Assembly (NCBI GenBank): GCA_025808875.1
Contig: CP075528.1
Location: forward strand, 4,400,473 to 4,464,472
DNA: 64,000 bases
Reading direction: 5' to 3'
From: Enhydrobacter sp.
GTDB lineage: Bacteria; Pseudomonadota; Alphaproteobacteria; Reyranellales; Reyranellaceae
In this document: piece after piece, positions 61,451-64,000 of the stretch
Layout of the letters: the number at the start of each line of letters is the position of its first letter
How positions within the stretch are numbered: the stretch's first letter is position 1
The notes under the pieces: generated by a model
What the model saw: the letters and a program-made list of their open reading frames with translations, nothing else
Databases searched by the model: none
Told to the model about the DNA's origin: nothing
Made by a program: the position numbers and the translations under genes

Positions 61451-61547
61451 TCAACGTGAATTCCGAGGGCGGTGAACCACTTGCGATCTAGTAGTATTTG
61501 CGCGACCGGGCCTCCCGGCGACCTCCTGACCGGAAAGGATCGTCCTC

Positions 61548-61943
61548 ATGACCCTCACCCTCGCGGATGCCAATCGAATCATCGCAGGCGCCATCGAGAA
61601 GGCAAACCAGATCGGCGCCAAGATGAACATCGCCGTGTGCGACGCGGGCGGACGGCTTCTCGCCTTCCAGCGCATGGACGGCGCCATGTGGGCCGGCTCC
61701 TTCGGCAGCCAGGGCAAGGCCATCGCCTCGGCCGCCTTCGGACGCCCGAGCGGCGATCTGACGCCGCGCGCCGACCATCCGACCCTGCGCGGCATCGCCG
61801 CGGCCGAAGGCAACCACATGTTCTACGGCCAGGGCGCCGTGCCGATCTTCCGCCAGGGTGTGCTGATCGGCGCCTGCGGCGTTGGCGGGGGGACTGCGCA
61901 GGAAGACGAGGATTGCGCGCGTGCGGGGGTTGAGAAGCTCTGA
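61548..61943 (+). CDS. GlcG/HbpS-family heme-binding-like protein
   Basis: A 131-residue protein. MNIAVCDAGGRLLAFQRMDGAMWAGSFGSQGKAIASAAFGRPSGDL and PIFRQGVLIGACGVGGGTAQEDEDCARAGV are the GlcG/HbpS signature blocks. Members occur with glycolate oxidation genes or bind heme; neither link is visible here. GGAAAGGATCG precedes the ATG. Confidence 0.88.
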   Translation: MTLTLADANRIIAGAIEKANQIGAKMNIAVCDAGGRLLAFQRMDGAMWAGSFGSQGKAIASAAFGRPSGDLTPRADHPTLRGIAAAEGNHMFYGQGAVPIFRQGVLIGACGVGGGTAQEDEDCARAGVEKL

Positions 61944-62012
61944 ACCACGTATGAGCGTCAGCGCGTCGCCGGTGAACACGACCGGCGCGCGCCGCTACTC
62001 GCATAGTCACTC

Positions 62013-62168
62013 TTACCGCTTCTTTCCTTTATCAGGGGCCTGCGTCAGGACGGAAGCGGCAAGGGTCTTGATCTGCTTGTTCGTAACGCTGCCAGGCTTC
62101 TGCAGCGCTTTCGAAGCAAGAGACGCGACCTTGGAAGTCGTTTTCTCGTTCTTAGCCAACTCAATCAC
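62013..62168 (-). CDS. Small basic protein (unannotated-size gene)
   Basis: A short frame of 51 codons if it starts at GTG 62168, or 48 if TTG 62159. It reads AKNEKTTSKVASLASKALQKPGSVTNKQIKTLAASVLTQAPDKGKKR, a Lys/Ser-rich helical pattern with a terminal stop TAA at 62013. Short proteins of this style (starting MAKNEKT and ending DKxKK) recur as lone genes near phage or island sequences in proteobacteria, as far as I recall. GAGAGGA lies just before the GTG. Same strand as the 62189 gene. Confidence 0.55.
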   Translation of the reverse strand: MIELAKNEKTTSKVASLASKALQKPGSVTNKQIKTLAASVLTQAPDKGKKR

Positions 62169-62188
62169 ATCCTCTCGGGAGTGTGTGG

Positions 62189-62956
62189 TTAGTTAAACAC
62201 ATCACCCTTCGGAGGGAGGCCGAGGGCGGCTTTCGCGGCTTCGTGCTCCGCCTCCTCGGCGATCTCTTTTTCCATTTCCAGTTTCTTGATGAGGCGCGCG
62301 AGTTCCTTGGAGCCAACCGTGCCTGACACAATCAGTCGGAAGCGCGCGTCGCCTGAAAGGCCACCCGTCACCAACTCTCGCTCACCCGGCTGCACAGCCA
62401 TTACTCGCTCCTGCTTCTGCGGCGTGATGCCTTCGAACAGCGGCACCACCGGGGGCTCCTTGAACGTCTCCAGCGGGGCCGGAGGTTGGGCAGTGTCAGC
62501 GTTTACTTCATGGAGTAACAGTACGTTAGACGCGTAAGTCTCCACAGCCTTCGCTGCCGCTTCCGGTGTAAATTGCCTCTTCACCAAGGAATAGCGAAGG
62601 TTTTCCGAGCTAGCGCCTTGTGGAAATTGTCCTTTTAGTTCTGAAAAGAGCGTCGGACGGTAAGCGCACCGTTGAAGAGCCGCTGCATAATCAGGCGAAG
62701 TAGTCGGGGCATTCAGTAATATAAGCGCGTCCTCGCTGACTCGATTTTCCTCACCCCTACCTTCGATCAAGCCATAGCCCCGCAGCGCGCCAATCATAGA
62801 CAACGACCGACCGTTGATACTGCTATAGCCGAGATGCTTAGCAATAATCTCCTTAGGCACGGTATTCCGGCCTTCTGCCTTGTATACTGGTGCAACCGCA
62901 GCGATAGCGCTATGAAGATCTATAGAGGGATAGTTGGGACTGCGGACTTTGGCCAT
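62189..62956 (-). CDS. Hypothetical protein of accessory-type DNA
   Basis: A 255-residue cytoplasmic protein without recognised domain. The N-terminal 100 residues look like a winged-helix-like fold (GRNTVPKEIIAKHLGYSSINGRSLSMIGALRGYGLIEGRG), typical of DNA-binding or partition-like proteins. The C-terminal 80 residues are charged and helical (SKELARLIKKLEMEKEIAEEAEHEAAKAALG). Lower GC than the core genes. ATG 62956 has GAGGT about 8 bases upstream; a longer start lacks it. It precedes the small basic gene in the same orientation. Confidence 0.7.
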   Translation of the reverse strand: MAKVRSPNYPSIDLHSAIAAVAPVYKAEGRNTVPKEIIAKHLGYSSINGRSLSMIGALRGYGLIEGRGEENRVSEDALILLNAPTTSPDYAAALQRCAYRPTLFSELKGQFPQGASSENLRYSLVKRQFTPEAAAKAVETYASNVLLLHEVNADTAQPPAPLETFKEPPVVPLFEGITPQKQERVMAVQPGERELVTGGLSGDARFRLIVSGTVGSKELARLIKKLEMEKEIAEEAEHEAAKAALGLPPKGDVFN

Positions 62957-63133
62957 GACATGCACCTCGCTCGGCGACAAAACAAAATATAAGGGCCGGC
63001 GCACGGGACAACAACCAGTTTAATTACGCAGAAATCGCAAACGCAAACGGCGATTAATTTGACTCAAGCCGAGAGTCGTTTATGCTGTCTTTGGCTACTT
63101 CAAGTCCAATTGGGGTGGGTGTTCGTTGCGACA

Positions 63134-63181
63134 GGCCGTCTAACCGAAAAAATCCTATACGGATCAAATGGTTAGACGGCC
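63134..63181. repeat. 12-bp inverted repeat with 24-base loop before the tRNA-like gene
   Basis: GGCCGTCTAACC (63134-63145) and GGTTAGACGGCC (63170-63181) are perfect. It lies 14 bp before the tRNA-like gene at 63196. It may be a terminator, a recombination site or an element end. Confidence 0.7.
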
Positions 63182-63195
63182 CACTACGCGAGCAA

Positions 63196-63301
63196 GGAGG
63201 TGTGGCAGAGCCAAGTTGAACGCGCCGGTCTCCAAAACCGGAGGGGTCCACGGTTATCCAGCCCCGGGCCCTCGCGGGTTCGAATCCCGCCGCCTCCGCC
63301 A
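63196..63301 (+). tRNA. Class-II tRNA-like gene with anticodon CCA (Trp) and a 32-nt variable region
   Basis: 106 nt with encoded CCA. Acceptor GGAGGTG pairs with CGCCTCC (one G-U); discriminator is G. T-arm GCGGG-TTCGAAT-CCCGC is perfect. The anticodon arm CCGGT-CTCCAAA-ACCGG places CCA at 63232-63234, reading UGG. The D-arm (GGCAGAGCCAAGTTGAACGC) resembles tRNA-Ser but has an A-C mismatch in a 3-bp stem and lacks GG at 18-19. The variable region (63242-63273) is 32 nt and can pair AGGG/CCCT or GGGG/CCCC. It is either a non-canonical tRNA or a decaying one. No clear promoter lies upstream. Confidence 0.7.
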
Positions 63302-63333
63302 TCCGCAAGCCCCTTCCACAAGGGCCTACTCAG

Positions 63334-63373
63334 CCGGTCGTTCCCTTCCACAAGGAACGGCCGGTTTTCTTTT
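63334..63373 (+). terminator. Intrinsic terminator after the tRNA-like gene
   Basis: CCGGTCGTTCC (63334-63344) pairs with GGAACGGCCGG (63354-63364, one G-T pair) and is followed by TTTTCTTTT. This is the best rho-independent terminator seen in the window and implies that the tRNA-like gene is or was transcribed. Confidence 0.8.
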
Positions 63374-63483
63374 AGTATCAATATACTAGAGACTACGCTT
63401 TCTCAAGTTCAGCCTGGCAAATACGCCCCGCGTAGGCCGGCGAGTTTGCGCAAGACAAAGGCCACCTAAACCAAAGTATGTGG

Positions 63484-64000
63484 CTACAAGAGCGTACCCT
63501 TACGGCCTGTCCCAGTGCGCCTCGCGTCCGCCTCCCGGCCTTCGAGCACTTCAGCCCAGATCGCGTACGTCTCGCGCACCATTGCGTCGAGCTGTTCGAA
63601 TGAGAACAGCTCGAGTTCATCAGCGAAATACGGCACAACTCGCCGCTCATCCTCTCCTACAAACTGAAGGATGACCAATCCCACGTGTGCAAAGTCAGGA
63701 TCGGCAGCGCGAATGTGCTCGTGCATGGCCGAGAACACGAACCGTCGCCCTTCGCTCTGCAACTTGGGCGCCTTTCGCGGATCCACAAACGGAATGTACG
63801 GGTCGCCGTCAATAGCGACTACTGCGTTTGACCAATATGACACCTTGCGGCCCATACCGAGGGCCAAAGCGAAGAAGTCGTGGGCGCGCCCCACAATCCG
63901 ATGCTCATCGGCGTACTCGTAGAGGGCTCGCCCAATGGCAAGATTGGCCTTCTCCTCGTCCTCGCTATGGCATCGACTTCTGATCTGCTTGTCGATCGCT
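63484..64000 (-). CDS. Unknown protein, 5' end beyond the window
   Basis: An open frame of 171 codons running off the right edge; the start is outside. It contains FALALGMGRKVSYWSNAVVAIDGDPYIPFVDPRKAPKLQ, HVGLVILQFVGEDERRVVPYFADELELFSFEQLDAMVRETYAIW. It does not resemble a known family to me; the acidic, mixed alpha/beta character suggests a cytoplasmic protein. Lower GC than the core and next to the tRNA-like gene, so it may belong to an integrated element. Confidence 0.6.
   Translation of the reverse strand, partial: AIDKQIRSRCHSEDEEKANLAIGRALYEYADEHRIVGRAHDFFALALGMGRKVSYWSNAVVAIDGDPYIPFVDPRKAPKLQSEGRRFVFSAMHEHIRAADPDFAHVGLVILQFVGEDERRVVPYFADELELFSFEQLDAMVRETYAIWAEVLEGREADARRTGTGRKGTLL

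Larger units (their letters stand above)
60919..61500. repeat. Gene-free repeat-rich region
   Basis: No coding sequence between the CoA-lyase gene (60838) and the GlcG gene (61548). The region holds two GCTTTACG-type blocks (near 60920 and 61193, each followed by GTCGGAC, GGATCGAAG and CAGGCGCA), a 27-bp module (60981-61007), and two copies of a 61-bp module (61253-61313 and 61390-61450). All but the GCTTTACG blocks also occur in 48755-48930. Confidence 0.75.

Overview
The window is GC-rich chromosomal DNA (short intergenic spacers, strong G/C third-position bias) from what is most likely an alphaproteobacterium. The clues are a Mrp/Pha-type cation antiporter operon with a fused A+B subunit, a Bug-family (tripartite tricarboxylate) binding protein, a CenR-like response regulator, a TGTCAT/CTGTAAC-type Pho box and paired heat-shock-type promoters at hsp20/groESL. 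A Reyranella/Rhodospirillales-like soil or water organism would fit, but that placement is an impression and not a measurement.

Layout. 1-2942: end of a phosphate locus on the minus strand (phoR, pstS with a Pho box, start of pstC). 3016-9367: RND efflux pump with its lipoprotein adaptor, rhomboid protease, argG. 9459-13971: secreted hydrolase, a methyltransferase, then rlmN and a SpoU-type RNA methyltransferase, with a VapBC toxin-antitoxin pair wedged between rlmN and a second, diverged copy of the rlmN 3' end. 14006-19807: methyltransferase, DMT-type membrane protein, SigJ-like sigma factor with YCII protein, 2-hydroxyacid dehydrogenase, TauD/TfdA dioxygenase. 19804-26297: six-gene Mrp antiporter operon and a DUF502 membrane protein. 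26364-27049: tRNA-Gly whose 3' part is duplicated around a decapitated hipA-like gene. 27219-34219: rmlA, prolyl-tRNA editing protein, Zur-controlled znuA without znuBC, folD, DUF167, YggT, FHA, RidA, tRNA-Ala and two uncharacterised proteins. 34233-39339: acyl-CoA dehydrogenase and a symmetric cassette of two paralogous di-iron proteins flanking a PaaE/KshB-like reductase and a VOC dioxygenase. 39459-48181: response regulator, ribA, ald, exonuclease, EmrAB-type pump with its MarR repressor, binding protein, PEBP protein. 48182-48974: gene-free region with dispersed repeats. 48975-52392: Bug protein, amidohydrolase, MarR regulator, a fragment of an old-yellow-enzyme gene, a receiver-domain protein. 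52478-55185: divergent hsp20 and groESL. 55244-61943: small proteins, a three-gene C5-dicarboxylate CoA pathway resembling itaconate (ict-ich-ccl/ripABC) degradation, a second repeat-rich gene-free region and a GlcG/HbpS protein. 62013-64000: lower-GC accessory-looking DNA with two hypothetical genes, a large inverted repeat, a class-II tRNA-like gene with a CCA (Trp) anticodon, and a truncated unknown gene.

How parts work together. Phosphate uptake is sensed and controlled by PhoR and the Pho box. The EmrA/EmrB pump is split between two divergent transcripts around one MarR operator. The three CoA enzymes (transferase, hydratase, lyase) form one transcript for a C4/C5 dicarboxylate. The di-iron/reductase/VOC cassette looks like a two-component oxygenase followed by ring cleavage, but its substrate is unknown. 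The points I would check first are the class-II tRNA(CCA), the rlmN/VapBC and tRNA-Gly/hipA integration scars, the di-iron cassette, and the 61-bp repeat shared by the two gene-free regions.
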